DNA from: Diplosphaera chodatii
Lineage: Eukaryota; Chlorophyta; Trebouxiophyceae; Prasiolales; Stichococcaceae
Direction of reading: 5' to 3'
Length of the DNA: 64,000 bases
Assembly: GCA_032358165.1 (NCBI GenBank)
Contig: JAALGY010000032.1
Coordinates: 2,170,001 to 2,234,000, forward strand
Below the pieces are notes generated by a model. That model was given only the letters and a program-made list of their open reading frames with translations. It was not told the DNA's origin and ran no database searches. Numbering within the stretch: position 1 is the first letter of the stretch; each line of letters begins with the position of its first letter. The position numbers and the translations under genes were made by a program. Below, one piece after another: positions 33,735-44,032 of the stretch.

Positions 33735-33952
33735 GTGGGCCTCCTCCCTGCCAGCATCCGACCTCGACCGACACCGCTCAGCATCCGACCTCGACCGACA
33801 CCGCTCACACGGCGTCCCCCTGACGCCCGTCGCCCTCCATCTCCTCACGGCAACCACCAACCGCTGGCGTTGCCACTGGGCAGACCGCCAGACCACCCTC
33901 GCCGACATCGCCCGCTGCAACAAGGAGCGTTGCCGGAGTCACCCGGGCCCTC

Positions 33953-35746
33953 TTGCTCGCCTCAGGCTACAACGACTCGGACTTCCAGGTCTTGACCGAA
34001 ATGTTGGGAGGCGCCCGCCTGCCTGCCCACCTGCAGACGGTTCACGGGAACACCACCGTCGTGAGGGCGATTGTGAGGATGGAGGACCCCGCACATGGTC
34101 TCTGCCCGCGGGTGCGGGACATCGACCGCGGCGCCCACACCGGCCCTATTACGGTCACTGCCACCTTCTCCGGCGACAGGGACATCCTCATCACACCCCC
34201 CCGCCAGTCACCCCACCAGCAACGCCCCCCACCTCCGCAACCGCCGTCGCCACCGCCACCAGCTGCCGCCACCACACCGGCACCCGACGTCGCCAGCAGG
34301 AGAGCTGCCTCTCGGGCCACCGAGACGCCCGCCACCGCCCCCTCTGACGATGGTGCTTCACCCATGAGCGACACGGAGGCTCCTCCGGGCGACGATGGCG
34401 GCTCCCACGATGCTGGCCACCCCATGCTCGACAGCGACGGCACTGACACAGCATCAGTAGCCGACGACCAGCCACCTCCCCCAGCACAACGGCGTCGCAC
34501 AGGCGACCTCTTGGGCCCCATGGGCCCCATGGGCCCCGCCGCTGCGGACGCTGACCCTCCCATTCAGGTGTTTCCCCAGTTGCCCCCAGCTCCAGCGACA
34601 GACGCTGGCGTCGCCGCCATGGAGACTGACCTTGCCACTCTGGACGGCTCCGCCCGAGCTGCACGACAGGTGTCCAGCTATGCGGCTGTCCACAGCCGCC
34701 TGAGGGCCCCCACCGCGGCCTCCACCCTCGGCAGCATTGGCGCAAGCCCCACTGGGCTTGGCTTCACGGGCGTCTCCACTCGTGCCCGCAGCCGTACAGC
34801 GGCACCTCCGCTGCTAGCACCGCCGTCCGGCGGTCCAGCTGCACCGGCCCCCACCACCCGGCACTCAGAGATGGTGCATGATCCCATCCCCGAGGGCTTC
34901 CTCTCCCACCTGGTCGATCTGGCTCCGGCGCTCTCGCCACAGGCGGCTGCCGCCGCCCTGCAGGAGGCCCGCCAATCAGAGCCGGTGCTCTGGAACACCT
35001 GGACCACTTGCGGTACTGGACTTGCCATCCCTGGCGCGCTGCTGCCATCACTCGACCGCATTCTTCGCCGCCACGACGACAGCTGCCCACCGGCCGGACA
35101 CTGGGTCCCCCACACAGACGTCGACGTGGCCATCGCCTCGATGCCCGACAGCTGTGTCATGGAAGCAGGCCACTTGGCCCTGTTGTCGGAGGTATTGCAC
35201 ATGGACGGCACAGACGCTCACGCCCCTCTCGACCACATCCTCACCGAGTGGGCCTCCTCCCTGCCAGCATCCGACCTCGACCGACACCGCTCACACGGCG
35301 TCCCCCTGACACCCGTCGCCCTCCATCTCCTCACGGCAACCACCAACCGCTGGCGTTGCCACTGGGCAAACCGCCAGACCACCCTCGCCGACATCGCCCG
35401 TTGCAACAGGGAGCCGGGCCCCGTGCCCCTCACCACTTCGCCATCACCAGCCCCGCCGGAGCAGCCCTGGCTGCAGCCTCGCCGGCAGCGGACGCCCCGC
35501 ACATGCGCCGCTCGCCACGATGCCGACCTGCCGGGCACCTGGCGGTCGCATGCGGCCGTGACACGGAGCCAGGGCGCGCTGTCACCCTCCCCGACAGTCA
35601 CCAGGAGCGGCCGCCTCAGCAGCCGCCCCAGCGCCTACTGGCTACCCTCGCTGCCCCGCTGGGCTGCAGGCCGGGCATCCACCGCCGCCGGCTTCGACCC
35701 ACAGACTGGCCGCGGCGCCGCAGGGCGCCGCGGCGGGGCGCCATGA
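33953..35746 (+). CDS. LINE-B ORF1 protein (5'-truncated), Pro/Ala-rich
   Basis: Open frame of about 597 codons ending in TGA 35,744-35,746. The native ATG and first ~130 residues are missing; compare 16,948. Residues near the start (YNDSDFQVLTEMLGGARL) and the region to about 34,195 look folded. A long low-complexity Pro/Ala/Thr linker follows, then a conserved block HSEMVHDPIPEGFLSHLVDL at about 34,862 and an alpha-helical C-terminal block (LLTATTNRWRCHWANRQTTL). The likely role is RNA binding in the LINE RNP (inference from position). The stop codon overlaps the ORF2 start as ATGA. Confidence 0.72.
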   Translation: MLASGYNDSDFQVLTEMLGGARLPAHLQTVHGNTTVVRAIVRMEDPAHGLCPRVRDIDRGAHTGPITVTATFSGDRDILITPPRQSPHQQRPPPPQPPSPPPPAAATTPAPDVASRRAASRATETPATAPSDDGASPMSDTEAPPGDDGGSHDAGHPMLDSDGTDTASVADDQPPPPAQRRRTGDLLGPMGPMGPAAADADPPIQVFPQLPPAPATDAGVAAMETDLATLDGSARAARQVSSYAAVHSRLRAPTAASTLGSIGASPTGLGFTGVSTRARSRTAAPPLLAPPSGGPAAPAPTTRHSEMVHDPIPEGFLSHLVDLAPALSPQAAAAALQEARQSEPVLWNTWTTCGTGLAIPGALLPSLDRILRRHDDSCPPAGHWVPHTDVDVAIASMPDSCVMEAGHLALLSEVLHMDGTDAHAPLDHILTEWASSLPASDLDRHRSHGVPLTPVALHLLTATTNRWRCHWANRQTTLADIARCNREPGPVPLTTSPSPAPPEQPWLQPRRQRTPRTCAARHDADLPGTWRSHAAVTRSQGALSPSPTVTRSGRLSSRPSAYWLPSLPRWAAGRASTAAGFDPQTGRGAAGRRGGAP

Positions 35747-38160
35747 GCGCCCACGCCGACCGCCCCCGCCTGCGCCTGCTGTCACTGAACGTCAACGGGC
35801 TCGCCGACTTGGACAAGCGCCGCGCTCTCTTCGCAACGCTGACCAACGGGCCCTGGGACGTCATCTGCCTCCAGGAGACACATCAACGTGCCTCTGACGA
35901 CGGCAACCAGTGGGCGCAAATGGGGGCGGCCCCGGGCCAGCCCTGGCCAGGCTGGTCCTTCTGGCGGCGGGGCCCCGCCGCCACCACTGACCCCGGCGAA
36001 CGGCGCCGACGCGCCACCGCCGGGGTGGCCATCCTCATCCGCGAGTCCTGCGGCTGCACTGCTGTCGACGAAGTCGGCCCCAGCACAGACGACGGCCGCC
36101 GACTTCGCGTCGACTTCGCACTCCATGGTCACCTATACTCCGTCATCACCGCCTACACGCCATGCGATCAACACCCACGCCTCGCCTTCATCCCCACCCT
36201 TGCCGGAGACCTGCCGTCCGCCGACAGCCACCGCACGGTCCTCTTGTGCGGCGACTTCAACTGCATCGACACCGTCCATGATGCCACCCCCACCGCTAGC
36301 CAGCGATCCGGTCGACTGGTCGGCGCCCCTGAGCTGCAACACCTCGCCACCTCCGCCGGCTTGACTGACGCCTGGCGGCACTGCCACCCCCACCCTGCCA
36401 CCGACTTCTCTTTCGTCTCTCGCAACGCCGACCACGGCGCCTCTCGACTCGACAAGTGGCTAGTCGCTGAGGCCCTCCTCCACCATCAACCACACGCCAC
36501 CATCGTTGACGACTTCCACAGCGACCACCGCGGCGTCACCTTCGCCTTCACGCTCCCCGGTTCCGTGCTGCGGGCTCGCCCACCATGGCGCTTCCCCCTC
36601 CCCCTCCTCGCAGACGCCGACTTCGTCACTGAGCTGGAAAATGCCCTCGACCGCCTTATGGCCGACAGGCTCCATCAGCAAGACTCATCGCGCCGGGCCG
36701 CCGACTTCCTCCGCCTCCTGGCCGCCGCAAGCCGGCACGCCTCGCCCTCTCCCGACGGCGGCGCCGCCCCCCCGGAGCTGCGCGACACCGACCCGCAAGG
36801 GCTGTTGGAGGACATGCTTTCCTGCATCCGCCTGCTCGCCCAGCGGCGCACTGCCGCCGACACACGTCGCAGACGCCTGGAGCTTCGGCACCTGCAAGAG
36901 GCCGTCGCCTTTGCAGCTTCACAGCTGCCCATTGCTGCGACAGACAATGCTCGCGACGCCGCACGCGCCGCCTTCCACACCGCTGCCGACGCCCTGCAAG
37001 CCCACCACGACCGCCACGCCCAGCTTGCACTCGATCGCGCCCGGGCATTGGAGCTCATGTTCTTCGAGAAGCCCACTCACTACTTCCACGCTCGCTGCGA
37101 CCCCCGCCACTTCAGCGACACCACCTTCACCTCGGTGCTGGACTCCAGCAATGGCATGTATGTCGGCCTTGACACGGCCAACGGCCTCGCCCACGCCCAA
37201 CAGCTCATCGCCGACCACTACACCTGCCACTTCGCCGCCCGCCCAACATGCCGCGCCGCTCAGGACCAACTCCTTGCCTCCCTCGACGCCACCGTCGCTG
37301 CCGCCGATGCTGCCGCCTGCGGCGAGCCACTCACACACAAGGAGCTCACGGCCGCCGCCCGCGCGGCACAACGCGGCAAGAGCCCCGGTCCGGACGGCCT
37401 GCCAGCTGAGCTGTACGTCCAACTCTGGGACAAGCTCGGCCTCCCTCTCACACGAGCCTTCAATGCCTGCCACACGGCTGGTGCCCGGCCCACCATGTCG
37501 CCTCGTCAGCGCACCTCCGACTACACCCTCGTCCCAAAGCGAGGCGATGCCCGCGACCTCGCCAACCGCCGACCTATTGCAGGCATCAACGCCGACGTCA
37601 AGATCGCTTCCCGCGCCTTTGCCACCCGCCTCGCCCACGCCCTTGGACCCGTCATCGACCCCACACAGACTGGCTTCCTCCCCGGCCGCTGGATTGGCGA
37701 CAACATCCTCAACCACACCGAGCTCGCCGACCTCCTCACCACCCATGACACTGATGGAGCCATGCTCTTCCTCGACTTCGCCAAGGCCTTCGACTGGATG
37801 GACCGAGCCTGGACCTTGAGGGTCATGGAGGCCATGCGGTTTGGAGAGGGCGCCCAGCGCTGGGCTGCCCTCTTTATGACCGACACCCTTGGGCGCCTCC
37901 GCGTCAACGGCGCCCCCACCGACCCCATTCCCATCAACAGCGGCGCACTCCAAGGCAGCCCCCCCTCGTCACTGCTCTACATCCTGCAGCTCCAGACTCT
38001 TGCCGCCCTCACTCGACGCATGGTCGCCGCTGGTGCCGTGCAACCCATCGCCCTCCCCTTTGGCGGAGCTGCTCCCCCTTGCCACATGCACGCCGACGAC
38101 ACCACCATCCACGCCGCCTCCGCAGCGGACTGCGACAAGATCATCGAAGGACCTGTTGCC
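35743..38160 (+). CDS. LINE-B ORF2: APE endonuclease and reverse transcriptase (N-terminal 806 codons)
   Basis: The ATG at 35,743 overlaps the ORF1 stop (ATGA). Residues ~10-265 form an APE-type endonuclease: LLSLNVNGL, VICLQETH, VITAYTPCD, LLCGDFN and DDFHSDHRGV are the active-site motifs. The RT domain follows: GKSPGPDGLPAELY, DLANRRPIAGINADVKIASR, FLDFAKAFDWMD (motif A), GALQGSPPSS (B) and MHADDTTIHAAS (C). HADD replaces the usual Y/FADD. The frame continues past the nested insertion at 46,096 without a shift, so the ORF was intact before the composite C landed. Target-primed reverse transcription in the nucleus is the expected role. Confidence 0.85.
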
Positions 38161-38790
38161 CCCACCGCCGCTCAGCTTCACCTACACCCTCACACCTCAC
38201 CTGCCAGCACCCGCCGTCGCCTTCACCTTCACTTTCGGTCCCATCCTGGACTCCCACCGCCGCTCACCGTCACCTATCCCCTCACACCTCACCTGCCAGC
38301 ACCCGCCGTCGCCTTCGCCTTCACCTTCGGTCCCACCCTGGACTCCCACCGCTACTCACCTTCACCTACACCCTCACACCTCACCTGTCAGCACCCGCCG
38401 TCGCCTTCACCTTCACTTTCGGTCCCATCCTGGACTCCCACCGCCGCTCACCGTCGCCTACACCCTCACACCTCACCTGCCAGCACCCGCCGTCGCCTTC
38501 ACCTTCACCTTCGGTCCCGTCCTGGACTCCCACCGCCACTCATCCTCACCTATACGCCCGTACCTCATCTTCCCAGTCAGCACTGGGCCAAGATCAAGAA
38601 CAAGAGCAAGAGCAAGACCAAGACCTTAGCAGCATGACAACACCTAGCAGCGGCCACCCGCGGAGCCCGCGCGGACGGGAGCACCTGCCTCAGAAGACCC
38701 TGGTGCCAGGTGTTGTGCATATCGGACAGCTTGCGGCGTCAGCCGCCAGCCCTCTGTTGTTTGCCAGCGCCAGCCCTCAGTCCCTTTGGG

Positions 38791-40066
38791 TTTGTTTGTT
38801 TGTTTGTTTGTTTGTTTTTTACAAAGGGCGTCCAGACCAGAACCAAGCTCAAGAACAAGGCTCTGCGGCACAATGCGGCTTCTCACGTGTGAACGTGAGG
38901 GCGGCTGAGTATGTCATCAAAACGTCATGTTCGAAATATGTTGATGGAGGACACTGAAACCACAAGGGAATGCAGGGCCCATGAGACCAGCGCAAGGCAA
39001 TAGTCCCGATGAGGAAGGCTACCTAATGGTCGTACAAGTGCGGGGACCTGGCGGCGGCGGCAGCAATGCCACGCACTCGCGGCGAAGTCGCACCGCTGCG
39101 GGTCTATCACTCTAGAAATGTCGTAAACGTCTGTCTGTCCACGTGCCACGGCACCCGCGGGTAAACCCAGAAAACCCCGCGCAGACATGCAGGGACCGGT
39201 TGCGTACAAGTACGCCGAGCTCTGGGGCCCGCTGGGACCGGATACGCCGCGAGGCGCCCTGCATGCTGGTGAAAGCAACCAAACCCAAAGGGACTGAGGG
39301 CTGGCGCTGGCAAACAACAGAAAGCTGGCGGCTGACGCCGCAAGCTGTCCGATATGCACAACACCGGGCACCAGGGTCTTCTGAGGCAGGTGCTCCCATC
39401 CGCGCGGGCTCCGCGGGTGGCCGCTGCTAGGTGTTGTCATGCTACTAAGGTCTTGGTCTTGCTCTTGCTCTTGTTCTTGATCTTGGCCCAGTGCTGACTG
39501 GGCAGATGAGGTACGGGCGCATAGGTGAGGTTGAATGGTGGTGGGAGTCCAGGATGGGACTGAGAGTGAAGGTGAAGGCGACGGCGGGTGCTGGCAGGTG
39601 AGGTGCGAGGGTGTAGGCGAAGGTGAGCGGCGGTGGGAGTCCAGGATGGGACTAAATGTGAATGTGAAGGCGACGGCGGGCTCGCAAGCGAGGTGCGAGG
39701 GTGTAGGCGAAGGTGAGCGGCGGTGGGAGTCCAGGATGGGACTAAATGTGAAGGTGAAGGCGACGGCGGGTGCTGGCAGGTGAGGTGTGAGGGTGTAGGT
39801 GAAGGTGAGTGGCGGTGGGAGTCCAGGATGGGACCAAAGGTGAAGGTGAAGGCGACGGCGGGTGCTGGCAGGTGAGGTGTGAGGGTGTAGGCGAAGGTGA
39901 GCGGCGGTGGGAGTCCAAGATGGGACCGAAAGTGAAGGTGAAGGCGACGGCGGGTGCTGGCAGGTGAGGTGTGAGGGTGTAGGCGAAGGTGAGCGGCGGT
40001 GGGAGTCCAAGATGGGACCGAAAGTGAAGGTGAAGGCGACGGCGGGTGCTGGCAGGTGAGGTGTGA
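38791..40066 (-). mobile_element. Composite C element 11, inverted inside element 10
   Basis: Begins with the (GTTT)n complement of the tail (38,791-38,815), then a complete body, and ends in about six minus-orientation 92-bp VNTR units (39,510-40,066). The insertion point in element 10 is the sequence CCCTTTGGGTTTGGTTGC, with GGGTTT repeated at both edges. Confidence 0.82.
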
Positions 40067-40138
40067 GGGTTTGGTTGGGTTTGGTTGGGTTTGGTTGGGT
40101 TTGGTTGGGTTTGGTTGGGTTTGGTTGGGTTTGGTTGC
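40067..40138 (+). repeat. GGGTTTGGTT decamer repeat, about 6-7 units
   Basis: Tandem 10-mers at the junction between elements 11 and 10. Other composite C copies contain this decamer once (TTTGGGTTTGGTTGCTTTC), so the expansion is local to this junction. Confidence 0.85.
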
Positions 40139-40513
40139 TTTCACCAGCATGCAGGGCGCCTCGCGGCGTATCCGGTCCCAGCGGGCCCAGAGCTCGGCGT
40201 ACTTGTACGCAACCGGTCCCTGCATGTCTGCGCGGGGTTTTCTGGGTTTACCCGCGGGTGCCGTGGCACGTGGACGGACAGACGTTTGGACATTTCTAGG
40301 ATGATAGACCCGCAGCGGTGCGACTCAGCCGCGTGTGCGTGGCATTGCTGCCGCCGCCGCTAGGTCCCCGCACTTGTACGACATTGACATTGATTACATA
40401 CTGGTGGTGGGCCATTTTGGCCTAGCCACAGGCTCTGGCGGAAAAACCCAGAGCAACATGCACAACGAGTCGTGTACGAAACCGTTCACTCCCCGCTGAC
40501 AGAATGGTTCCAC

Positions 40514-43500
40514 TCAATCCCGGTTGGATGCACACCCCTCCAACTCTGCACATTGATCATGACAACCCCGCAAAAAGGCTGCCAGTTGCCCGGCATCCTG
40601 CTGCATAAAGTCCGCCACTGATGTGATGTTGCTGTCCTCAAACAGCTCCGAATGCTGCACCCTCTGATCTACTAGGGCTGGACACCCCCAGACCATATGC
40701 GCCTCATCATCCACCACGCCGCAGTTACACCGCTGACACAGCCGCTCTGCCCGCGGCAGCCGCTGCCACCTCCCTGTTTCCACCCCCAGCATGTGACTGC
40801 CCATGCGAAACTGTGCTAACCGCCGACGACCGGTCTTGGAGGCGACTGCCTGCAAGTAGCCGGCCATCTGGTAGTTGTCACTGTTCACAGGGCCCCTGAC
40901 TCCCAGCCACTCACGCACTTTGCGCAAGTCGCTGCCATTCACAGCATCGAAGGTGCGGCGCTGCAGGTGTGCAGTGACAACAGATGTGTCAATGCGCTGC
41001 GGCACGCCGTCAACGATGGGTGACATGAAGTGCAGGAACGAACACACCTGGGCAGCCCAGCATGCTGAGCTGCTGGTGCTGCGCCCCGGCCGTGTGGCCA
41101 GAGCACAGTTCTCCAGGAATGCCTGCTTGGTGAGGCGGGTGTCCGGGATTGCGACCAGCCGGTTCCAGAACCGGCAGATGGCCAGCGTTGCCGTGTGCGC
41201 CACTGGGAACCGCCCAAGCTCCCCCAACACCGCCACGTTGGGAGTGCCTGTGCGCACGCCAAGAACAGACCGAAGGAACTTCCGATGGACAAGCTCACAA
41301 GTATCCATGCCAGTACCACATAACGCCCCAGGTCCCCATGTTTCGACACCATATAGCATAACAGGACGTACTAGTGCATCAAACAAATGCAGCTGCAATG
41401 CTGGGTCATGCAGGCTCAGGTCGTGGCAACGATGCTGCAATGCAAGTGCGGCGCGCTGGGCGGAGGCCGCTCTGCCGATGCTAGCGGCAGCAAAAGAACT
41501 ACGAGTAGAGATATCAACCCCCAGATAGGTAAACGAGTCCAGCACTTCGATGGGAGCATGCATGTAGGTGAGAACCGGTGGTGCAGCAGCCTGGGCTGCA
41601 TACACCACGACCTTTGTCTTCTTCACGTTGACGGTGAGGCGCCAGCGCTTGCAGTACGACTCCAGCAGGTCGAGCTGCGCCTGCAGGCCGCGTACGGACG
41701 TGGACACCAGGTCCAGGTCATCTGCATAGAAGAGGGCAGGTGCCTGCACACCACACAGGGTGGGCAGGTCCAGGTCCCCGCCGGCGGCCTCCAGTTCCGC
41801 TTGGAAATCGTCAATGTAGATCCCGAAAAGGGTTGGAGATAGTGGACATCCCTGCTTAACGCCCAAAGTGCTCTGGAATGTATCGGACATTCCCCCCTCA
41901 AACTGCAATGCCATTGGCACATCAGCATACAGTGCCTGAACCCCCCTCAGAAACTCCCCATGCACCCCAATCCGCTGCAGCTTCTCCCAAAGCAAATCAC
42001 GAGGTACAGTATCGTATGCCTTCTTGAAATCGACAAAGCAAGAGTACAGAGGCTGCTTATCTGCCTTGGCCTTCTCGATGAGGGTGCGAACGACGAAGGT
42101 TTGATCGGTGGTGCGGTGGTCCTTGCGGAAGCCCGCCTGTCCGCGTGCGCGCAGCTGGTGCTGCTCGGTCCACCTCATAAGCTTTTCGTTAAGCATGCAA
42201 GCATATAGTTTTGCCAGCAGAGACCCAACAGCAATGCCACGGTAATTACCCGGATCAGATGTGTCGCCCCCCTTATGAATTGGCGTGATGCCGCACAATG
42301 CCCAGCTCCTTGGCAACGCTGCAACTCGTTGACACGAGTTAAAAATACATGCAAGACAGGGTGCAAGCTGCGCCGCTGCAACAGATAAAGCATCCAATTT
42401 GAGCAATCCCACCGTCGCTTTGCCTCCGCGCAGGGCTCCTATAGCCTCTTGCACGGCGCCGGCTGTGAAGGGCGAGTTGAGCTCGCTCCCGTCGGCAAAA
42501 GGTGGCGCAGCCCCACTACCCGAGGTACCTGCAGTGCTTGATGGAAGTGTGGGGGCATCCAGTAGTTTACGGAAGGACTCGAGCATCACATCATCTGCTA
42601 TGGGACAGGACCGCTTCTTAGCAGGTTTGAACTTCTGCCAGAACTTCTTGGAGTCGGTAGAGCGAGCCATTTCAGTGAGAGAAAGAGCCTGACTGCGGGT
42701 CCACTGGCGCTGTGTGCGGCGTAGCAGGTGCTGGTACTGCTGGCGCAGTGCGCGAGCAGCAGCTGACTGCGGGTCGCGACGCGCGGCTTGCCGCGCTGCG
42801 CGGCGCCCGCGGGCCAGTTCAGCGTCCCACCAGCGGGGCACAGCGTTGCGGTCACGCCCCCGCCCCTTGGCGGCCGGCGCTGTTGCAGCCACCTCAGCCT
42901 GCGTGGTCTCGATAAACTGGTCGAACTGCAAGCCCACAGCATGCATGTCATCAGGTACCTGGGCGGCGTCAGCTGCCGTTGCGATGTCGACCAGTTGGGC
43001 TGCTGCATCAAGCTGCTGCAGGCGCTGCTGCCACACTCCCAGCTGCGCTGCGCTGAGGCGCAGGGGCTGCTGGGTTGTGGGCTGCTGCGGTTGCTGCTGC
43101 TGATGGCGGCGGCGCTGGCGACGTGGGAGCGGCTGCTGGGCGGCGGTGGTCCTCTTGATGAGCAAGTGCAGGGCTGCGTGGTCCGACTCGGGAGCAGGGA
43201 GTACTGTTAGGGATTGAATCAGCGGGAATGCATCAGCACTTGCAAGCACATAGTCGATCAGGCTGCTGCCCACCTGACTGTGGCTGACAAAAGTGACTTG
43301 TCCCCCCTCATCTCCTGGGACACGACCGTTAGCAATCCTGAGGGATGTCTCAACACACATGTCAAGCAGAGCCCTGCCCCACTTGTTGGGCCGCTCCCTG
43401 CTGTCGCGGCTGTGCCGCTGTGACTGCACAGGAGGGGCAGTGGAGGGCAGGAACTCTTCTGTGACAGGGTGATCGACAGATCCCGGAAAGTCCGGGCAGG

Positions 43501-43972
43501 TGCTGGTGCGTGCGTTCAGGTCTCCAACAACAAACACATGCCCCATGCGGCAGGTGGCGCTCACCTCCTCACGTAACGCCTCCCAGACCGCAGGGCCTTT
43601 GCCATCAAATGATGGGCTGCCCTCTGGTGGAATGTAACATGCGAACATGTACGCATCCTCCTCCTGGCCAATGGCTTTGTCAAACCTCAAAACAGCGTAG
43701 CAGTTCTGGGGTCCAGTCGATAAGTGTGTTACCATTGGTGCCAGCTTGTCGGCGACGTAGACAGCGATGCCGCCACGTGCGCCGCCACGCTGCTGACGCC
43801 GGCTGCGCGGCAGGTGCAGGACGGACGTGAAGCCGTCCAGCTCCGGCGCATCGCTCCCCTCACGCGCCCACGTCTCGCTGAATGCCAGTACATCGAAGTC
43901 AGCCGCCTTGATGACCTGCGAAAGAGCAGATGCATCTCTGGACAGCCAGCCCTGGACGTTCAGGCTCAGCAC
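40514..43972 (-). CDS. LINE-A ORF2: APE endonuclease, reverse transcriptase, C-terminal zinc finger
   Basis: 1,152 codons from a GTG (VLSLNVQGW) to a stop at 40,514; the frame extends upstream to the ORF1 TAG. APE motifs: SLNVQGW, LAFSETW, CYIPPEG, VVGDLNART and ESDHAALHLL (about residues 1-275). RT motifs: SDPGNYRGIAVGSLLAKLY, QAGFRKDHRTTDQ, CFVDFKKAYDTVPRDLLW (motif A), GVKQGCPLSPTLFGIYIDDF (B) and LFYADDLDLVSTS (C), then VNVKKTKVVVY (D), about residues 540-810. The C-terminus has CQRCNCGVVDDEAHMVWGC, a CCHC-like finger. The first ATG-encoded Met is at about residue 80, after the catalytic Asn and Glu, so independent AUG initiation would give an inactive nuclease. Confidence 0.88.
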   Translation of the reverse strand: MLSLNVQGWLSRDASALSQVIKAADFDVLAFSETWAREGSDAPELDGFTSVLHLPRSRRQQRGGARGGIAVYVADKLAPMVTHLSTGPQNCYAVLRFDKAIGQEEDAYMFACYIPPEGSPSFDGKGPAVWEALREEVSATCRMGHVFVVGDLNARTSTCPDFPGSVDHPVTEEFLPSTAPPVQSQRHSRDSRERPNKWGRALLDMCVETSLRIANGRVPGDEGGQVTFVSHSQVGSSLIDYVLASADAFPLIQSLTVLPAPESDHAALHLLIKRTTAAQQPLPRRQRRRHQQQQPQQPTTQQPLRLSAAQLGVWQQRLQQLDAAAQLVDIATAADAAQVPDDMHAVGLQFDQFIETTQAEVAATAPAAKGRGRDRNAVPRWWDAELARGRRAARQAARRDPQSAAARALRQQYQHLLRRTQRQWTRSQALSLTEMARSTDSKKFWQKFKPAKKRSCPIADDVMLESFRKLLDAPTLPSSTAGTSGSGAAPPFADGSELNSPFTAGAVQEAIGALRGGKATVGLLKLDALSVAAAQLAPCLACIFNSCQRVAALPRSWALCGITPIHKGGDTSDPGNYRGIAVGSLLAKLYACMLNEKLMRWTEQHQLRARGQAGFRKDHRTTDQTFVVRTLIEKAKADKQPLYSCFVDFKKAYDTVPRDLLWEKLQRIGVHGEFLRGVQALYADVPMALQFEGGMSDTFQSTLGVKQGCPLSPTLFGIYIDDFQAELEAAGGDLDLPTLCGVQAPALFYADDLDLVSTSVRGLQAQLDLLESYCKRWRLTVNVKKTKVVVYAAQAAAPPVLTYMHAPIEVLDSFTYLGVDISTRSSFAAASIGRAASAQRAALALQHRCHDLSLHDPALQLHLFDALVRPVMLYGVETWGPGALCGTGMDTCELVHRKFLRSVLGVRTGTPNVAVLGELGRFPVAHTATLAICRFWNRLVAIPDTRLTKQAFLENCALATRPGRSTSSSACWAAQVCSFLHFMSPIVDGVPQRIDTSVVTAHLQRRTFDAVNGSDLRKVREWLGVRGPVNSDNYQMAGYLQAVASKTGRRRLAQFRMGSHMLGVETGRWQRLPRAERLCQRCNCGVVDDEAHMVWGCPALVDQRVQHSELFEDSNITSVADFMQQDAGQLAAFLRGCHDQCAELEGCASNRD

Positions 43973-43995
43973 AGACAGGGCGCTGTTAGGGGACC

Positions 43996-44032
43996 GGATT
44001 GCGCCGGGCGCAGCCCGGCCCCAGCACCCCTA
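43996..44032 (-). promoter_or_regulatory. Candidate stop-codon readthrough element between LINE-A ORF1 and ORF2
   Basis: TAG at 44,032-44,030 is followed by G and a 10-nt spacer, then a perfect GCCGGGC-TGC-GCCCGGC hairpin (44,019-44,003); a downstream GGTCCCC could pair with upstream Gs. Nineteen sense codons connect to the ORF2 reading in the same frame. The element is conserved at 48,554-48,590 and 59,895-59,931, with one spacer substitution. Confidence 0.6.

Larger units (their letters stand above)
29577..33932 (+). mobile_element. LINE-B copy 3 (ORF1 fragment), interrupted twice
   Basis: ORF1 middle to C-terminal sequence in three pieces: 29,577-30,379, 31,804-31,916 and 33,735-33,932. 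The gaps are a minus-strand LINE-A and a composite C, each with a TSD. The last piece reads from GTGGGCCTCC to the CHWADRQTTLADIARCN region. It then meets LINE-B copy 4 at 33,933. Confidence 0.78.

Noticed and set aside
35008..35742. Upstream extension of the LINE-B ORF2 frame (245 codons before ATG 35,743) as coding by frameshift
   Set aside because: It overlaps ORF1 throughout. A CX4HX4C-like string (CRPAGHLAVAC) occurs in it, but without the full zinc-knuckle pattern; the ATGA overlap is the simpler start.
35743..38160. The HADD reverse transcriptase as a retron, DGR or group II intron RT
   Set aside because: It is preceded in frame by an APE endonuclease domain, has eukaryotic LINE motifs, and sits among TSD-flanked 5'-truncated copies.
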